From Halanaerobiales bacterium (GTDB lineage: Bacteria > Bacillota > Halanaerobiia > Halanaerobiales > M55B127): 57,187 nucleotides of DNA. The notes beneath the pieces were generated by a model. That model was given only the letters and a program-made list of their open reading frames with translations. It did no database searches and was not told where the DNA came from. Each line of letters starts with the position of its first letter. The stretch's first letter is position 1. The position numbers were made by a program, and so were the translations under genes. Positions 42,876 through 51,831 of the stretch are shown one piece after another. The stretch spans positions 1 through 57,187 of the forward strand of contig JAGXLU010000011.1 in the NCBI GenBank assembly GCA_018334565.1, given 5' to 3'.

Positions 42876-43637
42876 TTGGCTAAAAAAATTGCAATTGTAA
42901 ATCAGAAAGGCGGTGTAGGCAAAAGCACTACAGCGATTAATTTAGGAGCCGGGATATCAGATTTAGAAAAAAAAGTTCTATTAGTTGATGTTGATCCACA
43001 GGGTAATGCAACAAGTGGTGTAGGATTGGAAAAAAGCGAGTTAAAGCACAGCATATATGATGCGTTGATTAATGATAAACCGCTTATTGATATTATACAA
43101 CCAACCGGACACAACAACTTCTTTATTTTGCCGGCAAACATTGATCTGGCCGGGGCTGAGATAGAACTAGTTTCTCTTATGTCGAGAGAAAGCAGATTAA
43201 AAAACAGGATTAAAGAAGTTGATTCAGATTATGATTATATATTTTTTGACTGCCCCCCTTCTCTTGGTTTGTTAACCTTGAATGCTTTAACTGCAGCTGA
43301 TCAATTAGTTGTGCCTATTCAGTGTGAATACTATGCATTGGAAGGGCTAGGCCAGTTGATGCAGACTATTGAATTAGTTCAAAGTAATTTAAATCCTGCA
43401 TTAAGGTTATTAGGGGTTGTTTTAACAATGAACGATGTACGCACAAACCTTTCAAGTCAGGTAATTGAGGAAGTAAAAAAATATTTTGGTAAAGATGTTT
43501 TTAATACTATAATTCCCAGGAATGTAAGGTTAAGTGAAGCTCCAAGCTTTGGTGAACCAATAGTAAGTTATGATCCAAAATCACGTGGAGCTAAAGCCTA
43601 TAAAGAGTTAGCAAAGGAAGTGATTGAACGTGAGTAA
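42876..43637 (+). CDS. parA: Chromosome partitioning ATPase ParA (Soj)
   Basis: 253 residues from a TTG start with RBS GGGGGTG. The deviant Walker A is KGGVGKST, and DVDPQGNATSG and FFDCPPSLG follow. It works with ParB and parS in origin segregation and DnaA control. Overlaps parB by eight bases. Confidence 0.97.
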   Translation: MAKKIAIVNQKGGVGKSTTAINLGAGISDLEKKVLLVDVDPQGNATSGVGLEKSELKHSIYDALINDKPLIDIIQPTGHNNFFILPANIDLAGAEIELVSLMSRESRLKNRIKEVDSDYDYIFFDCPPSLGLLTLNALTAADQLVVPIQCEYYALEGLGQLMQTIELVQSNLNPALRLLGVVLTMNDVRTNLSSQVIEEVKKYFGKDVFNTIIPRNVRLSEAPSFGEPIVSYDPKSRGAKAYKELAKEVIERE

Positions 43638-44490
43638 AAAAAGGTTGGGTAAAGGATTAGATGCCTTGCTATCCAAAAGTCAGGGAGAAAAAAGAGAACA
43701 CGAAATCAAGGAGATCGATATAAACAAAATAAAACCGAATCCCTATCAACCCCGCAATAACTTTTCTAAAGATACTTTAAAAGAATTAGCGCTATCTATT
43801 GAGAAGAAAGGTGTACTTCAGCCGATTACTGTTAGAGAAGTTCAATATGATAAATTTGAACTAGTTACAGGTGAGAGAAGATGGAAAGCGGCAAAACAAG
43901 CTAATCTCAAAACCATTCCCGCTATTATAAGAGAATTCAAAGATAATGAAATGATGGAAGTTGCTTTAATAGAAAATTTGCAGCGGGAGGATTTAAACCC
44001 AATTGAAGAGGCTCATGCATATAAAAAAATGATACAAGAACTTGATATAACACAGGAGGAAGTTGCAGAAAGGGTATCGAAAAGTCGTTCAACTATTTCT
44101 AACACTATAAGGTTATTAAATCTGCCTCCATCGGTTCAGGATATTGTTTCACGTGAAACATTATCTATGGGACATGCAAGAGCTCTGCTACCTCTGGAAA
44201 CAAAAAAGCAGATAAAATTAGCAAAAAAAATTGAAAAAGAAGGTCTTTCGGTTAGAGAGACTGAAAAGAAAGTAAAAGCAGAACTTGCCAGGCAAAACAG
44301 CGGCACACAAAAAAAACGAAAAAACGAAAAACAGCTTGAACCTAAATGGGTGAAAGCAAGAGAACAGCTGGCAGAAAGTTTAGGCTTGGACGTTGATATA
44401 AAAGAAAGAATAGGCAAAAAAATTGTTTCAATAAAATGTAAAGATTATAATGAAATGAAAAAAATATTAGAAAAATTAGATCTATTGTAA
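43630..44490 (+). CDS. parB: Chromosome partitioning protein ParB (Spo0J)
   Basis: 286 residues from the GTG at 43630 (RBS AAGGAAG); an in-frame TTG six bases earlier is too close to the RBS. The CTP-binding domain has TGERRWKAAK and ENLQREDLNPIEEA, and the HTH is VAERVSKSRSTISNTIRLL. It binds parS and spreads as a clamp. One parS lies inside its own coding sequence. Confidence 0.97.
   Translation: MSKKRLGKGLDALLSKSQGEKREHEIKEIDINKIKPNPYQPRNNFSKDTLKELALSIEKKGVLQPITVREVQYDKFELVTGERRWKAAKQANLKTIPAIIREFKDNEMMEVALIENLQREDLNPIEEAHAYKKMIQELDITQEEVAERVSKSRSTISNTIRLLNLPPSVQDIVSRETLSMGHARALLPLETKKQIKLAKKIEKEGLSVRETEKKVKAELARQNSGTQKKRKNEKQLEPKWVKAREQLAESLGLDVDIKERIGKKIVSIKCKDYNEMKKILEKLDLL
44145..44160. 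promoter_or_regulatory. parS site inside parB
   Basis: TGTTTCACGTGAAACA, the perfect 16-base palindromic ParB site, translated within the parB frame as VSRET. Confidence 0.97.
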
Positions 44491-44505
44491 AAAAGAACAG
44501 GATAA

Positions 44506-44521
44506 TGTTTCACGTGAAACA
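44506..44521. promoter_or_regulatory. parS site downstream of parB
   Basis: A second perfect TGTTTCACGTGAAACA, in the parB to trkA-like gap, 361 bases from the first. Confidence 0.97.
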
Positions 44522-44542
44522 TTATCAAGCTGAGGTGAAAAG

Positions 44543-45202
44543 ATGTTTGTAATAATTGTGGGCGGAGGTAAAGTGGGCTCATACCTTATAAAAGAGTTTT
44601 TAGAAAAAGAGTATGAGGTTCATGTTGTTGAAAATAATAAAAAGAACTGTAGATCATTAAAAAAGAAATATGGCGTAAAGGTGTTTTGTGGTGATGGAAC
44701 ACAAGAACAGTTATTGGATCAGGCAGGTATTAATGAGGCAGATGTAGTTTTGGCAGTAACAGGAGATGATCAGGATAATTTAGTAATATGCCAAATGTCT
44801 GAAAGGAAATTTAATGTTCCGCGAACTTTTACCAGAGTTAATACTCCTGGCAACGAAAAACTATTTGACTGGCTGGGTGTTAATGTGGCCGTAAGTAGTT
44901 CTTCGATATTAACGGCACTTGTTGAGCGGGAAGTAACTATTCAGGACCTTAGTGTAATTTTAAACAAGGATCATGATAAAATTGAACTTTTAAGAATAAC
45001 AGTTGATGAGAGCTGTAAATTTATAGATAAAAAATTAAGGAATATAGACTTTCCTTTAGAATCGGTTTTAGTAACAATATTGAGAGGCGATGAAAGCATA
45101 GTGCCTAGGGGAGATTCTATCATTAAAGAAAATGACCTTGTGATTGCTTTAACAAAAAGAGAATATAAAGAGGAGTTAATTAGTTTGTTTAGTGGAGGTT
45201 AA
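44543..45202 (+). CDS. TrkA-type K+ channel regulatory protein
   Basis: 219 residues: an RCK N domain with nucleotide loop VGGGKVGSYLIKEFLE and the acidic residue at the end of the second strand. A TrkA-C ligand domain follows (ELLRITVDESCKFIDKKL ... VPRGDSIIKENDLVIAL). It probably gates a KtrB/TrkH-type potassium transporter in response to a nucleotide. No channel gene is adjacent. Confidence 0.9.
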   Translation: MFVIIVGGGKVGSYLIKEFLEKEYEVHVVENNKKNCRSLKKKYGVKVFCGDGTQEQLLDQAGINEADVVLAVTGDDQDNLVICQMSERKFNVPRTFTRVNTPGNEKLFDWLGVNVAVSSSSILTALVEREVTIQDLSVILNKDHDKIELLRITVDESCKFIDKKLRNIDFPLESVLVTILRGDESIVPRGDSIIKENDLVIALTKREYKEELISLFSGG

Positions 45203-45207
45203 ATCAT

Positions 45208-45894
45208 ATGATTGGGACAATAGTTAATGTACTAGCGATAATAGCAGGTAGTATTCTGGGCTTTTTAGTGAAGGGAAAGCTTCCCGAACGATTTCAAAAT
45301 ATTGTAATACAGGGGATAAGTCTTGCAGTTCTTATAATAGGTTTGCAGATGGCCTTTACTGTTGAAAGTACCAAAGGAACTTTGATTGTAATATTCAGTT
45401 TAGTTATTGGTGGTATAATTGGTGAATTATTACGAATAGAAAGTGGATTAGAGGTTCTTGGTGAGAAAATACAAAAAAGATTTGGTAGTGATGATGGATT
45501 ATTTGTGCAGGGTTTTGTACAAAGCAGTTTAATTTATTGTGTGGGTGCAATGGCTATTATGGGGGCAATCCAAGATGGTCTAAATAATGATCCTTCAATA
45601 TTATTTACAAAGTCACTATTAGATGGCACAGCTTCGATTGCGTTTTCTGCGACTTTTGGAATTGGTGTATTGTTTTCCAGCATACCGGTTTTGCTTTATC
45701 AGGGATCCATCTCTTTACTAGCTTCATGGGCTCAGACTCTATTAAATCAAGATGTTGTTGCCATGATGACCGCTACAGGAGGACTATTGATTATGGCTAT
45801 TGCATTTAACATGTTGTTTAATATGAAGATTAAGATAGGTAACTTGTTGCCTTCGATTTTTATTGCCATCATTATTGCTCAATTCTTTTTTTAA
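45208..45894 (+). CDS. DUF554 (YdfK-like) membrane protein
   Basis: 228 residues, about seven membrane helices. IGTIVNVLAIIAGSILGFL, YCVGAMAIMGAIQDGL and SILFTKSLLDGTASIAFSA are typical of the DUF554 family. Its function is not established. Five bases after the TrkA-type gene. Confidence 0.88.
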   Translation: MIGTIVNVLAIIAGSILGFLVKGKLPERFQNIVIQGISLAVLIIGLQMAFTVESTKGTLIVIFSLVIGGIIGELLRIESGLEVLGEKIQKRFGSDDGLFVQGFVQSSLIYCVGAMAIMGAIQDGLNNDPSILFTKSLLDGTASIAFSATFGIGVLFSSIPVLLYQGSISLLASWAQTLLNQDVVAMMTATGGLLIMAIAFNMLFNMKIKIGNLLPSIFIAIIIAQFFF

Positions 45895-46060
45895 ATCAAA
45901 ATAAAAGTGGTTGTTTATACAGACTTATCTGGAAAAACATGGAAGCTAATAGAAATAAAAGTAATATAATGGAAAAATAAAGATTGAATTTATTTATAAG
46001 AAAGGATTTTAAATAAAAATTAGCTTATAAGTCCCGAAATTTATTTGGGAGGTGTGGATC

Positions 46061-46434
46061 TTGTTTGAGAAAAATGAGATGGTGAAAAAAATGATATGAA
46101 TACAGTTTTTGGCAGGCAATCATTATTTGATTGGGAAGTTACCACAAAAGTCCCGATAAGATTAGGAGGGTAGATCACAGGTACGATTGATGCTGATGGA
46201 GAAGCTTTTATGGGGAAACAGGCTAAATTCAAAGTGATATAGAAGGTCGTGAAGTTGAAGGGAATATAGTTGCAAGAAAAAATTGAAGATTTTAAAGATA
46301 GGAATTTTAAAATGTGATATCAAGGCAAAAAACTGGAAATTGAAGAGGGAGGGAGTTTTATAACTAAGAGTTCATCCTTATTGGATGATGAAAAAGAAGC
46401 TAATTCTGGCAATGAAGAAAAAATATCTAGCTAA
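46061..46434 (+). pseudogene. Decayed bactofilin gene
   Basis: RBS GGGAGGTG and a TTG start are intact. Reading across frames recovers a bactofilin: start FEKNEMVKKNDMNTVFGRQS, then ITGTIDADGEAFMGKQAKF, DIEGREVEGNIVARKKLKIL, and CDIKAKKLEIEEGGSF. The regular beta-helix repeat and the EIEEGGSF ending are characteristic. Broken by about four single-base deletions (near 46087, 46218, 46280 and 46330, most in A runs) and an in-frame TAG at about 46171. Bactofilins form membrane-linked polymers that shape cells; here the product is lost unless these are sequence errors. Confidence 0.8.
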
Positions 46435-46457
46435 ATAAAATAAAATTAAAAAAAAGG

Positions 46458-46486
46458 TTGAAATTTAAGGAAAAAGAGTTTAAAAT
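46458..46486 (+). promoter_or_regulatory. Promoter of the gcv operon
   Basis: TTGAAA (46458-46463), 17-base spacer, TAAAAT (46481-46486), placing the start just before the glycine aptamer. Confidence 0.65.
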
Positions 46487-46519
46487 TAAAATACAAGGAA
46501 AAATAATATTTGGGATGAA

Positions 46520-46630
46520 ATTCAGATGAGAGATCTTATTTAAAAAGGCGCCGAAGGAGCAAAGCTTTATAATAAAAGCTGAAACTCTCAGGCAGAAGAA
46601 ATCTGAAGGGACCAAACTCTGGACTTACCA
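46520..46630 (+). promoter_or_regulatory. Glycine riboswitch (single aptamer)
   Basis: Core GCGCCGAAGGAGCAA (about 46549-46563), then a P3 stem-loop, then ACTCTCAGGCAGAAGA, GAAGGGACC and CTCTGGA. These are the conserved elements of one glycine aptamer. I see only one full aptamer, not the tandem pair of Bacillus. The following terminator shows how it acts: glycine should favour read-through into gcvT. Confidence 0.92.
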
Positions 46631-46634
46631 GAAC

Positions 46635-46672
46635 AGGGGAGTTTAAGGTGACTTAAACTCCCCTGTTTTTTC
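46635..46672 (+). terminator. Riboswitch-controlled terminator before gcvT
   Basis: CAGGGGAGTTTAAG, loop GTGA, then CTTAAACTCCCCTG and TTTTTT: a perfect 14-bp stem. It is the expression platform of the glycine riboswitch. Confidence 0.92.
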
Positions 46673-46702
46673 GTTATTATTTAAAATGGGGGGGTGAAAA
46701 AG

Positions 46703-47794
46703 ATGAAAAAGACTTCTCTTTATGATGAACACTTAAATCTGGGAGCTAAGATTATTAACTTTGGCAGCTGGCAGATGCCTGTTCAATATTCGGGTATTAT
46801 TGAAGAGCATAAGGCAGTAAGAAATGCTGCAGGTCTTTTTGATGCTTCACATATGGGTGAAGTACTTATTTCAGGTAAAGATGCCTTAAACTTAGTACAA
46901 AGATTAATTACCAATGATGCCTCACAGATGAAAGCAGGCAAGGTAATTTATTCACCAATGTGTTATGAAGATGGAGGTATTGTAGATGACTTATTGGTAT
47001 ATAAGCTCGAAAATGACCAATATATGATGGTGGTTAATGCATCTAATACAACCAAAGATCTAAGATGGATTAATAAAAATGCTGAATTATTTGAAAATGT
47101 TGATGTTGTTGATAAATCAGAATATTATGCTCTCATTGCACTGCAGGGACCACTTTCGCTTCAAATAATCTCATCAATTATGGATGAGGGTATGGATAAG
47201 GGTATTTCAGATTTAAAATATTATTCTTTTGTTAAGACTGAAGTCAATGGCATTGATGCTATAGTTTCAAGAACGGGCTATACAGGAGAGCTGGGATTTG
47301 AAATATACCTAGAGAAGGGGAAGGCAGCTCCAGTCTGGAGCATGTTGTTAGAAGCAGGAAATAAAAAGGGTCTAAAGCCTGCTGGATTGGGAGCGAGAGA
47401 TACTTTAAGGTTGGAAAAGGCGATGTGTCTATATGGAAATGATATAGATGAAACAACCAATCCATTAGAAGCTGATTTAGCCTGGACGGTCGAATTAAGC
47501 AAAGAAGATTTCAATGGAAAAAAAGAATTAGAGAAAGTCAAAGAAGCTGGTATTGATAGAAAATTAGTTGGTTTTGTTATGTCTGAGAGGGGAATACCCC
47601 GTCATGGATATGAAGTTAAGGTCGAAGGAAAGGTTGTTGGAGAAGTTACAAGTGGAAGTTATTCTCCAAGCCTTGATAGAAATATTGGTTTAGCCTATAT
47701 AGATAAAGAATATACTTCTATTGGTAGAAAAATTGATATATCTATAAGAAAAAGAGATGTAAATGCTAAAATAGTTGAAAAACCATTTATATAA
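46703..47794 (+). CDS. gcvT: Glycine cleavage T protein (aminomethyltransferase)
   Basis: 363 residues from the ATG at 46703 (RBS GGGGGGG); a GTG nine bases upstream lies inside the RBS. GLFDASHMGE, DDLLVYK, and RTGYTGELGFEIY with the folate-site residues are present. It transfers the aminomethyl carbon to tetrahydrofolate and releases ammonia. Confidence 0.97.
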   Translation: MKKTSLYDEHLNLGAKIINFGSWQMPVQYSGIIEEHKAVRNAAGLFDASHMGEVLISGKDALNLVQRLITNDASQMKAGKVIYSPMCYEDGGIVDDLLVYKLENDQYMMVVNASNTTKDLRWINKNAELFENVDVVDKSEYYALIALQGPLSLQIISSIMDEGMDKGISDLKYYSFVKTEVNGIDAIVSRTGYTGELGFEIYLEKGKAAPVWSMLLEAGNKKGLKPAGLGARDTLRLEKAMCLYGNDIDETTNPLEADLAWTVELSKEDFNGKKELEKVKEAGIDRKLVGFVMSERGIPRHGYEVKVEGKVVGEVTSGSYSPSLDRNIGLAYIDKEYTSIGRKIDISIRKRDVNAKIVEKPFI

Positions 47795-47811
47795 AAAGGG
47801 GGATTTATAAG

Positions 47812-48195
47812 ATGAGTACACCTAATGATTTATATTATACTGAAAATCACGAATGGATTTCATTAGATGGTGAAGAAGGTGTTGTTGGTATTACCGAACA
47901 TGCACAGGAAGAGTTAGGTGATATTGTTTATGTTGAGTTACCTACAGTTGACGAAGGGCTGGATCAATTTGAAGAGTTTGGGGTAATTGAATCTGTAAAA
48001 GCTGTTTCTGATGTTTTTACTCCAGTCAGTTGTGTAGTTACAGAAATTAATGAAAGTTTAATGGACCAACCTGAGTTAATAAACGAAGACCCATATGGAG
48101 ATGGTTGGTTAATCAAAGTAGAATTAAAGGATAAATCAGAATTGGATGAATTAATGGACAGCAATGAATATAAGACTTTCCTAGAGGGGGAATAG
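47812..48195 (+). CDS. gcvH: Glycine cleavage H protein
   Basis: 127 residues, one lipoyl domain. Lys63 in ESVKAVSDV is the lipoylation site. It carries the aminomethyl group between GcvP and GcvT. Confidence 0.97.
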   Translation: MSTPNDLYYTENHEWISLDGEEGVVGITEHAQEELGDIVYVELPTVDEGLDQFEEFGVIESVKAVSDVFTPVSCVVTEINESLMDQPELINEDPYGDGWLIKVELKDKSELDELMDSNEYKTFLEGE

Positions 48196-48198
48196 TAA

Positions 48199-49536
48199 AT
48201 GGACTATGTCTCCAATACTGTAACAGAAAGAAATGATATGCTAAAAGAAATAGGGGTGGAGACAGTTGAAGAAATTTTTAACTCTATTCCTGAAGAAGTT
48301 AAACTACAAAGAGGGTTAAAAGTCTCGGGAGGAATGTCAGAGCTTTTTCTCAAAGATTATATGAAGGAAATTTCTGAGAAGAACTCCTCTTTAGTTGGCT
48401 ACACTTCTTTTTTGGGGGCGGGTGCTTATGATCACTATGTGCCCGGCATTATTGATCATCTAATATCCAGGCAGGAATTTTATACTGCATATACGCCCTA
48501 TCAAGCGGAATTAAGCCAGGGCACATTACAAGTAATCTATGAATATCAAAGCATGATTTGCGAATTAACAGGCATGAGTGTTGCAAATGCTTCGCTTTTA
48601 GACGGCGGTTCAGCTACAGCTGAAGCAATCCTAATGGCAGCGAGAATCAGCCGGAATAAAAAAATATTATTATCAGCCGGTCTTCATCCTGCCTACAGAG
48701 AAGTTGCACATACTTATGGTGTGCCTAAAAACCTGGATTTTGTTAAAATTGGATTAGAAGGTACTACAACTAATTTAACTGAATTGGAAGAAAATTTAGA
48801 CAAAGATGTTGCTGCTGTTGTTGTTCAATATCCTAATTTTTATGGATCTATTGAAGATATGGAAAAAATCCAAAAATTAAAACAACAATACAAAAAAGTA
48901 CTATTAATAGTAGTGGCTAATCCCATAGCCTTGGGTCTATTAAAATCCCCAGGAGAATTTGGGGCTGATATTGTTACGGGTGAAGGCCAACCTCTTGGAA
49001 ATACATTAAATTATGGAGGTCCTTATCTGGGTTTTCTTAGCTGTAAAGATGAAAGAAAATATATAAGACAGATACCAGGAAGAATAGCTGGTGCGACTGA
49101 AGATGCTGAAGGAAATGTGGGTTATGTGTTAACTTTACAAACTAGAGAACAGCATATTAGAAGAGAAAAAGCAACATCTAATATGTGCACTAATGAAGCA
49201 TTAAATGCCGCTATATCGACTATTTATATGGCCACAATGGGCAAAGCAGGATTAAGAGAAGTAGCCGAAAAATCATTTAAAAAAGCCCACTATCTGGCTG
49301 AAAAAATAGATGAGCTAGATAAATTTAAAGTTCTAAATATGAATGATTTTTTCTACGAATTTAAAGTTGAAACAAAACTGTCTGTAAAAAAAGTATTATC
49401 TGATCTAAAACAAGAAAAAATATTGGGCGGAGTGAATTTGTCCAGGTTTGACGAAGAAGGCATCTTATTAAGTGTTACTGAAAAAAGAACAAAAGAAGAA
49501 CTAGACAGATTAGTTCAATTAATGGAGGCGATGTAA
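48199..49536 (+). CDS. gcvPA: Glycine dehydrogenase (decarboxylating) subunit 1
   Basis: 445 residues, the N-terminal half of a split P protein (YTPYQAELSQGTLQ, DGGSATAEA, GEGQPLGNTLNYGGPYLG). It pairs with GcvPB to decarboxylate glycine onto GcvH. Confidence 0.97.
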   Translation: MDYVSNTVTERNDMLKEIGVETVEEIFNSIPEEVKLQRGLKVSGGMSELFLKDYMKEISEKNSSLVGYTSFLGAGAYDHYVPGIIDHLISRQEFYTAYTPYQAELSQGTLQVIYEYQSMICELTGMSVANASLLDGGSATAEAILMAARISRNKKILLSAGLHPAYREVAHTYGVPKNLDFVKIGLEGTTTNLTELEENLDKDVAAVVVQYPNFYGSIEDMEKIQKLKQQYKKVLLIVVANPIALGLLKSPGEFGADIVTGEGQPLGNTLNYGGPYLGFLSCKDERKYIRQIPGRIAGATEDAEGNVGYVLTLQTREQHIRREKATSNMCTNEALNAAISTIYMATMGKAGLREVAEKSFKKAHYLAEKIDELDKFKVLNMNDFFYEFKVETKLSVKKVLSDLKQEKILGGVNLSRFDEEGILLSVTEKRTKEELDRLVQLMEAM

Positions 49537-50973
49537 ATGGCTGAAAGATTAATAAAAGATTATTCCAGTCCTGGCAGAAAAGGATATTCATTACCTCCGT
49601 TAGAAATACCCGAGGTAGATATGGGGGATTACATTAAAGAGTCCTACTTCAGAGATGAATTAAAATTACCTGAAGTAAGTGAAGTAGATGTGGTTAGACA
49701 TTATACTGCTTTATCAGAGCTGAACTATGGAGTAGATTCGGGTATTTATCCTCTTGGTTCCTGTACTATGAAATATAATCCTAAAAGAAATGAGGATATA
49801 GCCAGAATAGAGGGTCTATCTCAACTACATCCCTATCAAGATGAAGAAGATTTACAGGGTTCATTTGAATTTTTATATGAATTAAAAAGGGATTTAGCTG
49901 AAATAAGTGGAATGGATGAGATGACCTTACAACCATCTTCTGGAGCACACGGAGAACTAACTGGGCTTTTAATAATAAGGGAATATTTTGAAGATAAAGG
50001 TATAGAAAAAAGCAAAGTAATTGTACCTGATTCAGCCCATGGTACGAATCCTGCCAGTGCTGTTATGGCTGGTTTTGATATTGTTGAGATAGAATCCAAC
50101 AAGGACGGAATGGTGGACATCGATGAATTAAAGGAAGCGGTAGATGATAAAGTTGCTGCTCTTATGTTAACTAACCCTAATACACTTGGGATATTTGAAA
50201 AAGACATAAAAGAGATTGCCGATATTATTCATGATGCGGGTGGCTTGTTATATTATGATGGTGCAAATCTGAATGCTATAATGGGTTATGCAAGGCCGGG
50301 CGATATGGACTTTGATGTTTTACATTTAAATTTACACAAAACATTTTCTACTCCTCATGGAGGTGGGGGTCCCGGTTCCGGCACAGTAGGAGTCAAAGAG
50401 TTTTTAAGACCATACTTACCAAGACCGGTTCTAAAAAAAGATGCTAAAAATTATTACTGGGATTATGATAGGCCTAAGTCAATAGGTAAAGTTCATGCTT
50501 TTTATGGAAACTATGGTGTTTTAGTTAAAGCCTTTTCTTATATCAAGACTCTTGGAGGGGAAGGGCTTACCAAGACTACAGAAAATGCAGTTTTAAATGC
50601 AAATTATATGAAGGCAAAATTAAAAGAAGAATTTTTACTTCCTTATCAAGAAAATAGTCTACACGAGTTTGTTTTATCAGGTGTGAAACAAAAAGAAAAA
50701 GGCGCAAGCACACTTAATATAGCCAAAAGACTGCTGGATTATGGGCAGTATGCACCTACAATATATTTCCCATTAGTAGTCAAAGAAGCAATGATGATCG
50801 AACCAACTGAAACAGAAAATGTTGACACGTTGAATCGATTTATAGAAACATTAAAGAAGATATCCGAGGAAATTGAAAAGAATCCGGAGCTTGTAAAAAA
50901 TGCTCCCCATAATACTTCAGTTAGAAAGTTAGATGAAGTAAAAGCAGCAAGACAACCTAATCTAAGATGGTAG
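49537..50973 (+). CDS. gcvPB: Glycine dehydrogenase (decarboxylating) subunit 2
   Basis: 478 residues, the PLP-carrying half. [18 protein letters not shown] holds the PLP lysine. No L protein (lpd) follows, so it must be encoded elsewhere. Confidence 0.97.
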   Translation: MAERLIKDYSSPGRKGYSLPPLEIPEVDMGDYIKESYFRDELKLPEVSEVDVVRHYTALSELNYGVDSGIYPLGSCTMKYNPKRNEDIARIEGLSQLHPYQDEEDLQGSFEFLYELKRDLAEISGMDEMTLQPSSGAHGELTGLLIIREYFEDKGIEKSKVIVPDSAHGTNPASAVMAGFDIVEIESNKDGMVDIDELKEAVDDKVAALMLTNPNTLGIFEKDIKEIADIIHDAGGLLYYDGANLNAIMGYARPGDMDFDVLHLNLHKTFSTPHGGGGPGSGTVGVKEFLRPYLPRPVLKKDAKNYYWDYDRPKSIGKVHAFYGNYGVLVKAFSYIKTLGGEGLTKTTENAVLNANYMKAKLKEEFLLPYQENSLHEFVLSGVKQKEKGASTLNIAKRLLDYGQYAPTIYFPLVVKEAMMIEPTETENVDTLNRFIETLKKISEEIEKNPELVKNAPHNTSVRKLDEVKAARQPNLRW

Positions 50974-50994
50974 GCAATTAGACTAAAAGTATTT

Positions 50995-51018
50995 AAGCGG
51001 CCTTTGGGCCGCTTTTTT
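50995..51018 (+). terminator. Terminator of the gcv operon
   Basis: AAGCGGCC, short loop, GGCCGCTT, then TTTT. GC-rich perfect stem just after gcvPB. Confidence 0.92.
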
Positions 51019-51088
51019 GCATCACATTGCTTTAATTATTTTAATATTATATAATAATTGAAAGAGCAAGAAGACGAGGGGTAATAAA

Positions 51089-51628
51089 ATGTTAGAAGAA
51101 AATTATTTAGACCAGGTAGATAAAGAATCACAAAAAAAATATAAAGAGGCTTCCAATTTTTTAGATATTGGTAAGCTTGAAGAGGCAGAAATAGCATTTA
51201 ATGAGATTTTACAAGAAAAAGAGTTTATACCTGCTGTTAATAAATTGGCTGTAATAGAAATCTATAAAGACAATCTGGGAAATGCACAGAAAATAATAGA
51301 AGATGTATTGGAGGAAAATCCAGAATATGTACCTGCTATAACAAACCTTGGCAGTATAGAAAAGAAAAAAGGCAATTTAGAAAGAGCAAAATTACTATAT
51401 AAAAAATCTATTGATTTAGAACCGGAATATGGGAATGCTTATAATAACTTAGGTGTTATATATCGAGAACAGGGACAATATTCTAAATCTGTAAAATATT
51501 TAAAAAAAGCCCGCAAAAAGGGTTCTTTTTCTGTTAAATTTGATGATAAGCCTTTTTACAAGAACAAAGGCTGTCTATTTATAATAGTACTGGTTATAAT
51601 CATAATTTTATTTTTCTTATTTGTTTAA
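51089..51628 (+). CDS. TPR protein with a C-terminal membrane anchor
   Basis: 179 residues. About four tetratricopeptide repeats (for example FLDIGKLEEAEIAFNEIL, YVPAITNLGSIEKKKGNLER, NAYNNLGVIYREQGQYS) are followed by a tail anchor (FIIVLVIIIILFFLFV). It would be a cytoplasmic scaffold held to the membrane; its partners are unknown. Confidence 0.85.
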   Translation: MLEENYLDQVDKESQKKYKEASNFLDIGKLEEAEIAFNEILQEKEFIPAVNKLAVIEIYKDNLGNAQKIIEDVLEENPEYVPAITNLGSIEKKKGNLERAKLLYKKSIDLEPEYGNAYNNLGVIYREQGQYSKSVKYLKKARKKGSFSVKFDDKPFYKNKGCLFIIVLVIIIILFFLFV

Positions 51629-51642
51629 GAGGGGTGATAAAT

Positions 51643-51822
51643 TTGGCAGATTTAAAGTTAAAAGACAGGGTGATAATGAAAAAGCAGCATGCTTGTGGTG
51701 CTAATAGCTGGAAGGTTATCAGGGTTGGTATGGATATAAAAATAGAGTGCGAAAAATGTCATCATATAGTGATGATGCCCAGAAGAAAATTCGAAAAAAA
51801 ATTAAAAGAAGTTATAAGATAA
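51643..51822 (+). CDS. DUF951 small protein
   Basis: 59 residues from a TTG start (RBS AGGGG). KKQHACGANSW and IECEKCHHIVMMPRRKFEK give a His/Cys pattern that probably binds zinc. It sits directly before ychF, as in many Firmicutes; its function is unknown. Confidence 0.85.
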   Translation: MADLKLKDRVIMKKQHACGANSWKVIRVGMDIKIECEKCHHIVMMPRRKFEKKLKEVIR

Positions 51823-51831
51823 GGTGATATT

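Noticed and set aside
44136-44417. Minus-strand ORF opposite parB
   Set aside because: Shadow of parB that begins within parS; no independent support.
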